From: Halorubrum amylolyticum
GTDB lineage: Archaea; Halobacteriota; Halobacteria; Halobacteriales; Haloferacaceae
Direction: 5' to 3'
NCBI RefSeq assembly: GCF_004114995.1
Contig: NZ_SDJP01000014.1
Span: forward strand, 1-64,000
Length of the DNA stretch: 64,000 nt
Every line of letters begins with the position of its first letter. Position 1 is the stretch's first letter. Under the pieces are notes generated by a model. The model worked only from the letters and a program-made list of their open reading frames with translations. It did no database searches and was not told where the DNA came from. Positions 17,411 through 25,252 of the stretch are shown here, one piece after another. A program made the position numbers and the translations under genes.

Positions 17411-18127
17411 TCACTCGGCGTCCGGCGGGGCAGCGTCGCCGAGTAGCGCCCCGACCCGATCCCCGATCCGCGCCATCGTCGCGTCCGAGAGGCCGTGGCC
17501 GTCGCCCTCGTCGATCCGGCGGTCGACCGCCGCGCCGCCCCGGCGAAATGCCGCCGCGGTCGCCCGGACGCGCTCGACGGGGACGTACGGGTCGTCCTCG
17601 CTGCTGTCGATCGCGATCGGGGTGCCATCGAGGTCCCCGCTCCCGGTCTCGTTCTCCGCCCCTCCCTCATCAACCACCGAACGCTCCGACAGGTCCTCGC
17701 CCGGAAGCGCCGCGGAGACGACGAACGCGCCGCCGTACCGCCGCGGGCGGCGCCGGAGGAACTCGCTCGCGACCGCGCCGCCCTGCGAGACGCCGACGAG
17801 AACGACGCGCTCGGGAGGAATCCCGATATCGCCGGCGGCGTCGACCGTCGCGGCGACGCAGTCGACCGCCGAGGTCAGCGCCGGCTCGTTGGCGGCGATC
17901 GGCGCGTCGTGACCCGCCGGGAACCAGTTCGAGCGGACCGCGTTCGGGGCGAGCAGCGTCGCGCCCGGTCGGTAGAACTCGTCGGCGAGGCGGAGCAGTC
18001 CCTCGGCCGTCCCGCCGCGACCGTGGACGAGCACGACCGCGACTTCCGCGGCCGCGGCCGGGGCACCGCCGGTCTCCAGCGTGGCGTCGGCGTGCGGCCC
18101 TTCGACGCCGGAGAGCTTCCGGGTCAT
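17411..18127 (-). CDS. Phospholipase/carboxylesterase-family alpha/beta hydrolase
   Basis: A 238-residue serine esterase. VVLVHGRGGTAEG near residue 32 forms the oxyanion region. The nucleophile Ser114 is in VGVSQGGA, the acid is near SSEDDPYVPVERV, and the His is in EGDGHGLSD. The ATG at 18127 overlaps the TGA of the upstream VOC dioxygenase gene (ATGA), so the two are translationally coupled. The pairing matches bacterial MhqO (ring-cleaving dioxygenase) and MhqD (carboxylesterase), which remove hydroquinones and quinones; that role is inferred from gene order and families. Confidence 0.85.
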   Translation of the reverse strand: MTRKLSGVEGPHADATLETGGAPAAAAEVAVVLVHGRGGTAEGLLRLADEFYRPGATLLAPNAVRSNWFPAGHDAPIAANEPALTSAVDCVAATVDAAGDIGIPPERVVLVGVSQGGAVASEFLRRRPRRYGGAFVVSAALPGEDLSERSVVDEGGAENETGSGDLDGTPIAIDSSEDDPYVPVERVRATAAAFRRGGAAVDRRIDEGDGHGLSDATMARIGDRVGALLGDAAPPDAE

Positions 18128-19194
18128 CGATCGGCGTCCGTTCGGGTGTTCGCGTCCCCGCCCCTCCCGATCTCGAAGGCGGGGAGCTGGCTCTCGATCA
18201 GCTCGCGGTCGTCCTCGAACCACGGCGGGAGGTACAGTTCCGTCGCGTGGCCGGTCGCGTCGGGGTCCGCGAGCCCGGCGGTTTGCGGGCCATCGGGAGT
18301 GGGCGCCTCCGTCGCGAGCTCGACGAGGAGCCCGCCGGGGCCGCGCACGTACAGCGAGTGGAAGAAGTGGCGGTCCTTCACCCGAGAGATGTCGTAGCCG
18401 CGGTCGCGGAACAGGTCGTGCCAGTCGAGCAGCGCCTCGCGGTCGGGGACCCGCACGGCGGCGTGGTGGAGCGCGCCCGGCCCCTCGCGGAGGTACGGCG
18501 CGTCCCGGTCGAGGAGGTCGACGACGGTCGCGCGGTCGCCAGGGGCGCGGTACCGGACCCGGTCGCCGGTCTCCGCCTCGTACGCGAACCCGAGCGTGTC
18601 GAGCACGCTCGCCGTCCCGTACGGGTCCGCGGGGAGCGCGGTGACGCCGTACAGCCCGCGGATCGCGGCCGACTCGGGAACGGGGTCCGACTCGGGGACG
18701 GAGTCCGACTCGGGGACGGAGTCCGACTCGGGGACGGTGGTGGCGGCAGCGTCGCCGGCGCGATCGGCGATCCACGGGTCGCCGTCGACGTCGCTTTCGA
18801 CCAGTTCGACCCGAGTGCCGGAGGGGTCGGAGACGGAGATCGCGTCGTCGCCGAACCGGTCGGTGGCGGGGATCTCCTCGACCGCGACCGCCCGATCGGC
18901 CAGCCGCTCGCGCCAGTAGTCGAGCGAGCCGGCCGGGACCGCGAAGGCGACGGCGGCGTACCCCGGTTTCCCGGTGCGTCCGGGGTCGCCGTGGGGGTCC
19001 GGGAAGACGGTGAACACGGAGCCGGGCGAGCCCGCGGCGTCGCCGAAGTAGAGGTGATACTGGTGGCTGTCCTCGTAGTTCACGGTCCGGCGCAGGAGCC
19101 GGAGCCCGAGGGTCTCCGCGTAGAACGCGGCGTTCGCACCGGGATCGCCGACGATCCCCGTCACGTGGTGGAGGCCCGGAGTGTCCGAGAGCAT
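18124..19194 (-). CDS. VOC-family ring-cleaving dioxygenase (MhqO-like)
   Basis: A 356-residue two-domain vicinal-oxygen-chelate protein. Domain 1 (residues 5-135) begins TPGLHHVTGIVGDPGANAAF and has VNYEDSHQYHLYFGD. Domain 2 (about 165-320) contains GALHHAAVRVPD and GLLVELATEAPTPDG, with His and Glu as Fe(II) ligand candidates. A linker of about 24 residues is made of VPESDS-like units from an 18-bp repeat (18671-18742). The product is predicted to open hydroquinone-like rings, and the coupled esterase gene downstream supports this. The start at 19194 is chosen because upstream in-frame sequence is Pro/Arg-rich. Confidence 0.85.
   Translation of the reverse strand: MLSDTPGLHHVTGIVGDPGANAAFYAETLGLRLLRRTVNYEDSHQYHLYFGDAAGSPGSVFTVFPDPHGDPGRTGKPGYAAVAFAVPAGSLDYWRERLADRAVAVEEIPATDRFGDDAISVSDPSGTRVELVESDVDGDPWIADRAGDAAATTVPESDSVPESDSVPESDPVPESAAIRGLYGVTALPADPYGTASVLDTLGFAYEAETGDRVRYRAPGDRATVVDLLDRDAPYLREGPGALHHAAVRVPDREALLDWHDLFRDRGYDISRVKDRHFFHSLYVRGPGGLLVELATEAPTPDGPQTAGLADPDATGHATELYLPPWFEDDRELIESQLPAFEIGRGGDANTRTDADR
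18671..18742. repeat. 18-bp in-frame tandem repeat in the dioxygenase linker
   Basis: Four units close to GACTCGGGGACGGAGTCC; the middle two are identical. On the coding strand they encode VPESDS-type hexapeptides in the linker between the two VOC domains, so copy number can change without breaking frame. Confidence 0.9.
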
Positions 19195-19324
19195 GCCCGG
19201 ATATGGGCCGCGCCGGCGCAAACCGGTGTCGGTCGGAGAAGGGCGCGCGGTGTGGGGAAGGGGGCGCGGTGTGGGTGAAGGGGGCAAGCGGAGAGGTGGA
19301 TCGGGAGGGGTCCCGCCGACCGCC

Positions 19325-19690
19325 TTACGCGATCAACAGCAACCGAACGTTGCTCGCGGTGAGATAGGTCCCGACGACCGTCAGCAGGACCGGCGGGAAG
19401 TAGTAGAGGAGGCCGTCGCCCTCGCGGGCGCCACGGACGCTGATCCAGAGCATGACCAGGTACACGGCGATCTTCAGGGCGACCAGCCCGCCGAGCCCGA
19501 ACGCGTCGAGCGCGAACGCGACGAGCGGGTTCGCCTCCCGGATCGACGGGACGTACACTAGGAAGGCGATAGTCGAGACGATATCGCCGACCCCGTACGT
19601 CGCCGTCGCGGCGATCCACAGCCAGTAGAACTCCTGTGGTCGTCGGCGGTAGGCCGGGCGGCGGCGGGTTCGATCGCGGGACCGGGACAC
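19325..19690 (-). CDS. Small membrane protein (DUF5658-like)
   Basis: About 121 residues if it starts at the GTG at 19690 (VSRSRDRTRRRP). Four hydrophobic segments follow: FYWLWIAATATYGVGDIVST, ANPLVAFALDAFGLGGLVAL, IAVYLVMLWISV and FPPVLLTVVGTYLTASNV. The DIVST and REANPL pattern, small residues plus NPL before the second helix, is that of DUF5658-type proteins. The start is uncertain: an ATG at 19825 is in frame but would overlap the divergent nth gene. Function unknown. Confidence 0.65.
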   Translation of the reverse strand: MSRSRDRTRRRPAYRRRPQEFYWLWIAATATYGVGDIVSTIAFLVYVPSIREANPLVAFALDAFGLGGLVALKIAVYLVMLWISVRGAREGDGLLYYFPPVLLTVVGTYLTASNVRLLLIA

Positions 19691-19812
19691 GCCCAGACGT
19701 GTCGGAGAGGCGATGTGAATCTGCCGGTTCGGGGCGTCGATCCAGCGGGGGCCAGATCGACGATGCGTACCGCTTCCGGATCGTTCAATGGCGCCCGCGC
19801 GGAGAAATCGAT

Positions 19813-20496
19813 ATGGGCACGCCACTGGAGCCGCGGGAAGAGCAGGTCGGGGAGGTCCTCGACCGACTCTACGAGGAGTATCCCGACTCGACCATCTCGC
19901 TGAGCTACTCGAACCGGCTGGAGCTGCTCATCGCCGTGATCCTCTCCGCGCAGTGCACGGACGAGCGCGTGAACGAGGTGTGCGTCGATCTGTTCGAGGC
20001 GTACGAGACGCCCGAGGAGTACGCGAACGCGCCCCAAGAGGAGCTTGCGGAGGCGATCAACTCGATCACCTACTACAACAACAAGGCGAAGTACATCCGG
20101 TCGGCCTGCGCCGACATCGCCGAGAAACACGATGGCGAGGTCCCCGACACGATGTCGGAACTGACGGAGCTGGCCGGCGTCGGCCGCAAAACGGCGAACG
20201 TCGTGCTCCAGCACGGTCACGACGTCGTGGAGGGGATCGTCGTCGACACCCACGTCCAGCGGCTCACCCGCCGGCTCGGAATCACGGAGGAGGAGCGTCC
20301 GGAGGCGATCGAGCAGGACCTCCTCGACGTGGTTCCCGAAGAGGATTGGCAGCAGTTCACGCACCTCATGATCGACCACGGCCGCGCGACCTGCACCGCG
20401 ATCAACCCGGACTGCGGCGACTGCGTGCTCGCGGATATCTGCCCCTCCGAGAAGGGCGACGGCGGCGTGGATCTGGCGAGCGGCGAGCCGTGGTGA
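19813..20496 (+). CDS. nth: Endonuclease III
   Basis: A 227-residue DNA glycosylase/AP lyase that removes oxidised pyrimidines. The helix-hairpin-helix is at LAGVGRKTANVVL with catalytic Lys126. Catalytic Asp145 is in VVDTHVQRL. The [4Fe-4S] cluster Cys are 194, 201, 204 and 210 (C-x6-C-x2-C-x5-C). All key residues are present and the length is typical. The start MGTPLEPREEQ at 19813 is chosen because upstream in-frame sequence is unlike the family. Confidence 0.95.
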   Translation: MGTPLEPREEQVGEVLDRLYEEYPDSTISLSYSNRLELLIAVILSAQCTDERVNEVCVDLFEAYETPEEYANAPQEELAEAINSITYYNNKAKYIRSACADIAEKHDGEVPDTMSELTELAGVGRKTANVVLQHGHDVVEGIVVDTHVQRLTRRLGITEEERPEAIEQDLLDVVPEEDWQQFTHLMIDHGRATCTAINPDCGDCVLADICPSEKGDGGVDLASGEPW

Positions 20497-20651
20497 ACCG
20501 CGCCGGCGCGGGGTCGGCGCGGGGTCGGTGCGGGGTCGGCGCACACCGGGGCATGATAAAGTCGGGCAACGTGTTCGGGATTAGCACTTAAAGACCCAAA
20601 CGATCGGGGGAGATCGCCGATCCGTTCTCTCCGGAAGGGAACTCGCTTCCG

Positions 20652-20661
20652 GGTTTATTCA
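20652..20661 (+). promoter_or_regulatory. TATA element and ribosome-binding site of the DoxX gene
   Basis: GGTTTATTCA lies about 40 bases before the ATG at 20697. This leaves a leader of about 14 bases that contains GAGGAGA at 20684-20690, a good Shine-Dalgarno match and less common than leaderless starts in this window. It decides the start at MSTKTTNEF. Confidence 0.55.
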
Positions 20662-20696
20662 TACGGCCGGCGTATCCGTAAGTGAGGAGAGACACT

Positions 20697-21251
20697 ATGT
20701 CCACGAAAACCACAAACGAGTTCGGCGGAGAGATCGGCGGCGTTACGCTCTTGGGGAAGGCGCACTCGCTGTCGGCGCTGTTCATCGTCCTGCTTCGGGC
20801 GACCATCGGCGGGATGATCCTGTTCGCCGGCCTCGGGAAGGTCTCGGAGTGGCCGTTCGACGCCGCGGGCTACCTCGCGAACGTCGACCCCGCGAGCCCG
20901 GTCAGCGGCCTGTACGCCGTGATGGCGTCGAACGCGGCGCTGATGGAGTTCGTGAACGTGTTCGTTCCGGTCACGCAGCTGCTCATCGGCGTCGCACTCA
21001 TCGCCGGGGCGTTCGTCCGGCTGGCCGCGCTCGGCGGCGCGATGCAGATGACGCTGTTCTACCTCGGCGGGTGGAGCGGCGACGCGCTCGCGCTGTTCGA
21101 CTCGACGCTGGTGTACGCGATCGTGTTCCTCACGGTCGCCGCGTTCGGCGCGGGCCGCGTCCTCGGCCTCGACGCCTACATCGAGCGGATCGAGGTCGGC
21201 GGGCAGGCGCTCGTCGAGAAGTTCCCGGCGCTCCGCTACGTCCTCGCCTGA
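20697..21251 (+). CDS. DoxX-family membrane protein
   Basis: A 184-residue membrane protein with about four helices: SALFIVLLRATIGGMILFAG, EFVNVFVPVTQLLIGVALIA, GGAMQMTLFYLGGW and STLVYAIVFLTVAAFGAG. The first helix followed by FAGLGKVSEWPFDAAGY matches DoxX. Members include the small subunit of thiosulfate:quinone oxidoreductase, but most are uncharacterised and no DoxA-type partner is adjacent. The leader has a good ribosome-binding site. Confidence 0.85.
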   Translation: MSTKTTNEFGGEIGGVTLLGKAHSLSALFIVLLRATIGGMILFAGLGKVSEWPFDAAGYLANVDPASPVSGLYAVMASNAALMEFVNVFVPVTQLLIGVALIAGAFVRLAALGGAMQMTLFYLGGWSGDALALFDSTLVYAIVFLTVAAFGAGRVLGLDAYIERIEVGGQALVEKFPALRYVLA

Positions 21252-21393
21252 ACGGGGACGCCGTCGCGCGGGACGCGTCCGGACGGTCCCGCCGCCGCGG
21301 CGTTGCATCACGCGCCGCGACCGCGCTTCAGCCGCTCCGGCCTCATCGGGGCCGACCGAAAGGCGCTTTTCGCGCGGCCGCAACGCACACACC

Positions 21394-22581
21394 ATGATCA
21401 CGGTCGCGCTGGCGGGCAAGCCGAACGCCGGCAAGTCCACCTTTTACACCGCCGCCACGATGGCCGATGTCGACGTGGCGAACTACCCGTTCACGACGAT
21501 CGACGCCAACCGGGGCGTGACCCACGTCCGCACGGAGTGCCCCTGCCTCGACCGCGACGAGCGCTGCGGCGCGGAGAACTGCCGCGACGGGAAGCGGTAC
21601 GTCCCGATCGAATTGCTTGATGTCGCCGGGCTGGTCCCGGGCGCCCACGAGGGGAAGGGGCTCGGCAACCAGTTCCTCGACGAGCTGACGAACGCGGACG
21701 CGGTGCTCAACGTCGTCGACGCCTCGGGCGCGACGAACGCGGAGGGCGAGCCCGTCGAGGTCGGTGCGCACGATCCCCTCGACGACGTGGACTTCATCGA
21801 GGAGGAAATGGACCTGTGGCTCGCGGGGATCGTCGACCGCAACTGGGAGGGCGTCGAGCGCCAGTCGCGCTCGCCCGACTTCGACCTGGAAGCGGCGGTC
21901 ACCGACCTGCTGACGGGGTTCGGCGCGACGGAGCACGACGTGACGGCGGTCCTCCGCGAGCTGGAGTACCCCGACGATCCGAAGGCGTGGACCGACGACG
22001 ACCGCGAGGCGCTCGCCCGGGCGGTCCGGCGCCGCACCAAGCCGATCGTCGTCGTCGCCAACAAGGTCGACGCCGCGCCCGAGGGCGCGGTCGACCGGCT
22101 CCGCGAGGGGACGGACAAGCCGGTGGTCCCCGCCACGGCCGACGGGGAGCTCGCCCTCCGGCGCGCCGCGGAGGCGGGCGTTCTCGACTACGACCCGGGC
22201 GACGAGGGGTTCGACGTGGTCGGCGGCGTCTCCGACGGCCAGCGCGAGGGGCTGGAAGCGATCCGCGGCGCGATGGCCGAACACGGCGGCACGGGGGTCC
22301 AGACCGCGCTGAACGCGGCCGTCGACGACCTGCTCGACAGGATCACCGTCTATCCCGTGCAGGACGCCTCGAAGTGGACGGACGGGACCGGAAACGTCCT
22401 CCCGGACGCGTTCCTCCTCCCGTCGGGGGCGACCCCGCCGGATCTGGCGTACGCGGTCCACACCGACATCGGCGAGGGGTACCTCCACGCGGTCGACGCG
22501 CGTTCCTCGCGGCGGATCGGCGAGGACCACGAGCTCTCGGAGGGCGACGTGGTGAAGATCGTCTCGACCGCGGGGCCGTGA
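21394..22581 (+). CDS. ychF: Redox-regulated ATPase YchF (Obg-like P-loop NTPase)
   Basis: A 395-residue translation-associated NTPase. The P-loop GKPNAGKST is at residues 8-16, switch II is DVAGLVPGAHEGKGLGNQF, and a base-recognition element is NKVD. PCLDRDERCGAENCRDGKR is a Cys-rich insertion of the archaeal subgroup. The C-terminal ~90 residues are a TGS domain (FLLPSGATPPDLAYAVHTDI). YchF proteins favour ATP over GTP and bind ribosomes. The neighbours are unrelated. Confidence 0.93.
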   Translation: MITVALAGKPNAGKSTFYTAATMADVDVANYPFTTIDANRGVTHVRTECPCLDRDERCGAENCRDGKRYVPIELLDVAGLVPGAHEGKGLGNQFLDELTNADAVLNVVDASGATNAEGEPVEVGAHDPLDDVDFIEEEMDLWLAGIVDRNWEGVERQSRSPDFDLEAAVTDLLTGFGATEHDVTAVLRELEYPDDPKAWTDDDREALARAVRRRTKPIVVVANKVDAAPEGAVDRLREGTDKPVVPATADGELALRRAAEAGVLDYDPGDEGFDVVGGVSDGQREGLEAIRGAMAEHGGTGVQTALNAAVDDLLDRITVYPVQDASKWTDGTGNVLPDAFLLPSGATPPDLAYAVHTDIGEGYLHAVDARSSRRIGEDHELSEGDVVKIVSTAGP

Positions 22582-22666
22582 GGGAGGTGGGCGGAGACCT
22601 CCGCGGGAGCGCGAGGCGAGCGTGAGACCGACAGGCACATGCGGATCGCCCGAGACGGGGCCGTAG

Positions 22667-23497
22667 ATGCTCGGGCTGGAACACGACTTCCGGATCGTCG
22701 ACACGCGCGCGACGCTCGATCCCGACGAGTCGTCGGTCGCGACCCACGGGCGGGACATTTCCCCCGAGCTGCTGGAACGCGAGATGTTACAGGCCGGCGT
22801 CGTCCGCGCGGTCGCGAGTCCCGGGCAACGGGCGGCCGGACAGAGCTACCTGCGCGCGAACAATGCGGTCGCGCGGCTCTCGATCGATCGCCCGTTCGTC
22901 GCGTTCGCCCGACTCAACGGCCCCCGCGATCCGGGAAGCGGTCCCCTCGCCGCGGTCAGGAACCTCCGCGCCGAGCGCGACGACCACCACGCCCGCCCGG
23001 ACGACGTCGAGCAGTACTCCTACGACGACCGGTTTCACGGGTTCACCCTCGTCCCGCACGCCGACGGGCTTCCGAACGAGGACGTGCTCACTCGGCTGGA
23101 GGACGCCGACCTCCCCGTGATCGTCCACGCCGGCAGGCGGTTCCCGCCCGAGGCGGTCGAGCGCGAACTGCTCGAGTACGACATGCCGATCGTGCTCGCC
23201 AGCTTCGGCGGCTACCCCCTCGACGCCGACCTGATGAACGAGACGCTCGACCTGTTGGGCGAGTACGACCGGCTGTACGTCGAGACGAGCGCCGTGCGGT
23301 ACCGCGAGGTGCTCGAACGCGGCGTCTTGGAACACCCCGACCGCGTCCTCTTCGGCTCGGGCGCGCCCGACGTACATCCGAACGTCGGCGTGATGGAGGT
23401 GCTCACCCTCGACGTCTCCGAGGACCTGATGCGCCGCGTGTTCGCGAAGAACCCCGCCCGGCTGATCCCCGCGCTCGCCGAGGGCGCGGAGGTCTGA
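22667..23497 (+). CDS. Amidohydrolase-fold protein lacking the usual metal-binding His pair
   Basis: A 276-residue TIM-barrel protein of the TatD/amidohydrolase group. VIVHAGRRFPPEAVERELL, LYVETSAVRYREVLE and VLFGSGAPDVHPNVGVMEV match barrel strands of that family. The N-terminal HxH metal motif is replaced by IVDTRATLDPDE, and the later barrel His is replaced in VLASFGGYP, so metal catalysis may be lost. The acidic ligand position (SGAPDVHP) remains. It may act as a regulator or structural protein, or use other residues. It is followed 40 bases on by the DUF371 gene. Confidence 0.8.
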   Translation: MLGLEHDFRIVDTRATLDPDESSVATHGRDISPELLEREMLQAGVVRAVASPGQRAAGQSYLRANNAVARLSIDRPFVAFARLNGPRDPGSGPLAAVRNLRAERDDHHARPDDVEQYSYDDRFHGFTLVPHADGLPNEDVLTRLEDADLPVIVHAGRRFPPEAVERELLEYDMPIVLASFGGYPLDADLMNETLDLLGEYDRLYVETSAVRYREVLERGVLEHPDRVLFGSGAPDVHPNVGVMEVLTLDVSEDLMRRVFAKNPARLIPALAEGAEV

Positions 23498-23537
23498 AGC
23501 GACGGGCACTTGGCGCGCCGTCTCGGACTCGACGAGC

Positions 23538-24065
23538 ATGAGCGACGCCGAGAGCGCCGAATCGAACGACGTCGAGAGCGCCGGCCAGCCCGGAGCCGAT
23601 CCCCTCGTCGAGGTCGTCCGCGCCGTCGGGCACGAACACGTCACCGCCGAGCACGCGAGCACCGTCGAACTCACGACCGACGACTGGCTCACCCCCGCGG
23701 GCGACTGCATCGTCGGCGTCGAGGCCGACCGCGCGCCCCGCGACTTCTCACCCGAGTTCCGCGAGTCGTGTCAGGACTCGGGCGCGACGATCACGGCGCG
23801 GTTCGCGGTCGGCGACCCCGGCGACGACGGGGTCGACTCCGACGACCCGTCCCACGTCGACGAGTTCGTCGGCCGCGGCGACCCCGACCTCGCGCTCCTC
23901 GACGACCGATCGATGGTCGGTCGGACCAGCGACTACACCGACGACGAGCGCACCATTTTCGTCGACGGCGACGGTGCCGCCGCGGACCTCGACCGCGACC
24001 TCGTAGACGCGCTCGCGGAGGGGGCACCCCTGACGCTGCGGCTGGAGGTCGATCCTGCCGAGTGA
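23538..24065 (+). CDS. DUF371-family protein
   Basis: A 175-residue protein with an acidic N-terminal extension of about 25 residues, then the DUF371 core: VRAVGHEHVTAEHASTVELT, DWLTPAGDCIVGVEADRAPR and SDYTDDERTIFVDGDGAAAD. The GHE(H/N)V plus GDCI(I/V)GV pattern is diagnostic. The domain is archaeal, with no known activity. It follows the amidohydrolase-like gene by 40 bases on the same strand, so co-transcription is likely. Confidence 0.88.
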   Translation: MSDAESAESNDVESAGQPGADPLVEVVRAVGHEHVTAEHASTVELTTDDWLTPAGDCIVGVEADRAPRDFSPEFRESCQDSGATITARFAVGDPGDDGVDSDDPSHVDEFVGRGDPDLALLDDRSMVGRTSDYTDDERTIFVDGDGAAADLDRDLVDALAEGAPLTLRLEVDPAE

Positions 24066-24520
24066 GGTGCGCGTCTCTGGAACTTATAAACAACTGGGAA
24101 CGGCGGGGCCGCTCGCGGTCGGCGCGAGTCAGCACGCGCGAGGGACGCGGCGACCAGAGAGGGACCGAAGGTCCCTCATGCAGCCGGCGCGTAGCGCCGG
24201 CGACGAAGGGAGCCGCGAGGCTGGGGAGGCGTGAGGAGGCGGTGCCGTGCGGGGCGGGACTCAAAGGGGCAGCCGGCTCCGGGAAGACGGGCGACGTAAG
24301 CACCGCAAGGAGCGAGTGAAACGAGCGACTGAGGAGCGCAGCGAGCCCCTCGACCGGAGCCGGCTGGGGCTTTGGAGGCCGTCACCGCAGAGTCATCAGT
24401 AACCATTTATAGGCGAACAACTGGGGATTCGGCGGTGTTCGCCGCCGATCAGCAGTCAGTCGCTTATAAGCGATCGAATGGGGACAGGGAGACGCTCACC
24501 ACCTACCCGCCGTCAACCGC
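24066..24520. repeat. Repeat-rich non-coding interval with a long-range inverted repeat
   Basis: No gene is recognised in these 455 bases. A 13-base inverted repeat, CAGCCGGCTCCGG at 24270-24282 and its exact complement at 24354-24366, brackets a 71-base loop; the outer AAAG and CTTT can extend the pairing. Three related AT-rich motifs occur: TTATAAACAACTGGGAACGG near 24085, TTTATAGGCGAACAACTGGG near 24406, and CTTATAAGCGATCGAATGGG near 24463. The phrase AGCGAGTGAAACGAGCGACT at 24311-24330 is self-similar. This looks like a dispersed non-coding element or structured RNA rather than a decayed gene. Confidence 0.55.
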
Positions 24521-25123
24521 TTAAATCGGCAGCTCCGCGTCCGCCCCGACCACTCGATCGACCTCCTCGGGCGTGCGCCAGTCGGTCGTCCGCTCCAAAA
24601 GCTGCACGACCATCCGACCCGTCACGCCCCAGACGGTGTAGCCGCCGACGTGGAAGAAGTGGACCCGGTGGTCGCCGTACTCCGGGTGGCCGACGCGACG
24701 CTCCGACTCGTAGTTCGCGGGGTCGGTCAGCTCGCCGACGGGGAGCACGGCCACCTCCGCGACCTCCGACTCGTCGGGGACGTACTCGCGGTCGGGCGCG
24801 ACGCCGACGAACGGGCGGATTCGGTAGGCCGAGGAGGTCCGCGTGTCGTCGAGCCGCCCGACGACGTCGACCTCGTCGGACCGCATGCCGACCTCCTCGT
24901 CGGCCTCCCGGAGCGCGGTGTCGGTCAGGGTGCGGTCGACGGGCTCGCGACCGCCCCCGGGGAAGCTCATCTGGCCGGGGTGTTCGCCGAGGTGGGCGGC
25001 GCGCTTGGTGAACAGCAGGTGAGCCTCGCCGGCCCGCTCGATGACGGGCGCCAGCACGGCGGCCTCGCGGCGCGCCCGGGTCACCTCCTCGGGCGTGTGC
25101 CGGCGCAGCCCCGTCAGGTCCAT
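24521..25123 (-). CDS. CoA pyrophosphatase-type NUDIX hydrolase
   Basis: A 200-residue hydrolase, predicted to cleave CoA or its derivatives to 3',5'-ADP and 4'-phosphopantetheine. LLFTKRAAHLGEHPGQMSFP is the CoA-specific signature before the Nudix box. The Nudix box GGGREPVDRTLTDTALREAD then EEVGM spans residues 57-80 and keeps the REUxEE core. The start MDLTGLRRHTPEE at 25123 matches the family; the earlier in-frame ATG adds unrelated sequence. It is divergent from proS. Confidence 0.9.
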   Translation of the reverse strand: MDLTGLRRHTPEEVTRARREAAVLAPVIERAGEAHLLFTKRAAHLGEHPGQMSFPGGGREPVDRTLTDTALREADEEVGMRSDEVDVVGRLDDTRTSSAYRIRPFVGVAPDREYVPDESEVAEVAVLPVGELTDPANYESERRVGHPEYGDHRVHFFHVGGYTVWGVTGRMVVQLLERTTDWRTPEEVDRVVGADAELPI

Positions 25124-25220
25124 ACCGGGCGTAGGTCCCCGGACGGGGTTAACGTTTCTCCGCGTTCCGGCGATCTGAAACGAGCGCGGCAGTATCCGAA
25201 CGACCACACGGCTTCGGACG

Positions 25221-25228
25221 TTTTAAGC
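25221..25228 (+). promoter_or_regulatory. TATA element of proS
   Basis: TTTTAAGC centred about 28 bases before the proS ATG at 25253, the standard leaderless spacing. Confidence 0.6.
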
Positions 25229-25252
25229 CCGCGACCCACCCTTCACAGGACA

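Noticed and set aside
24066..24520. Possible tRNA or decayed insertion sequence
   Set aside because: No cloverleaf with a GGTTCRA-type T-loop could be placed, and no transposase-like frame or terminal inverted repeats with target duplication were seen.
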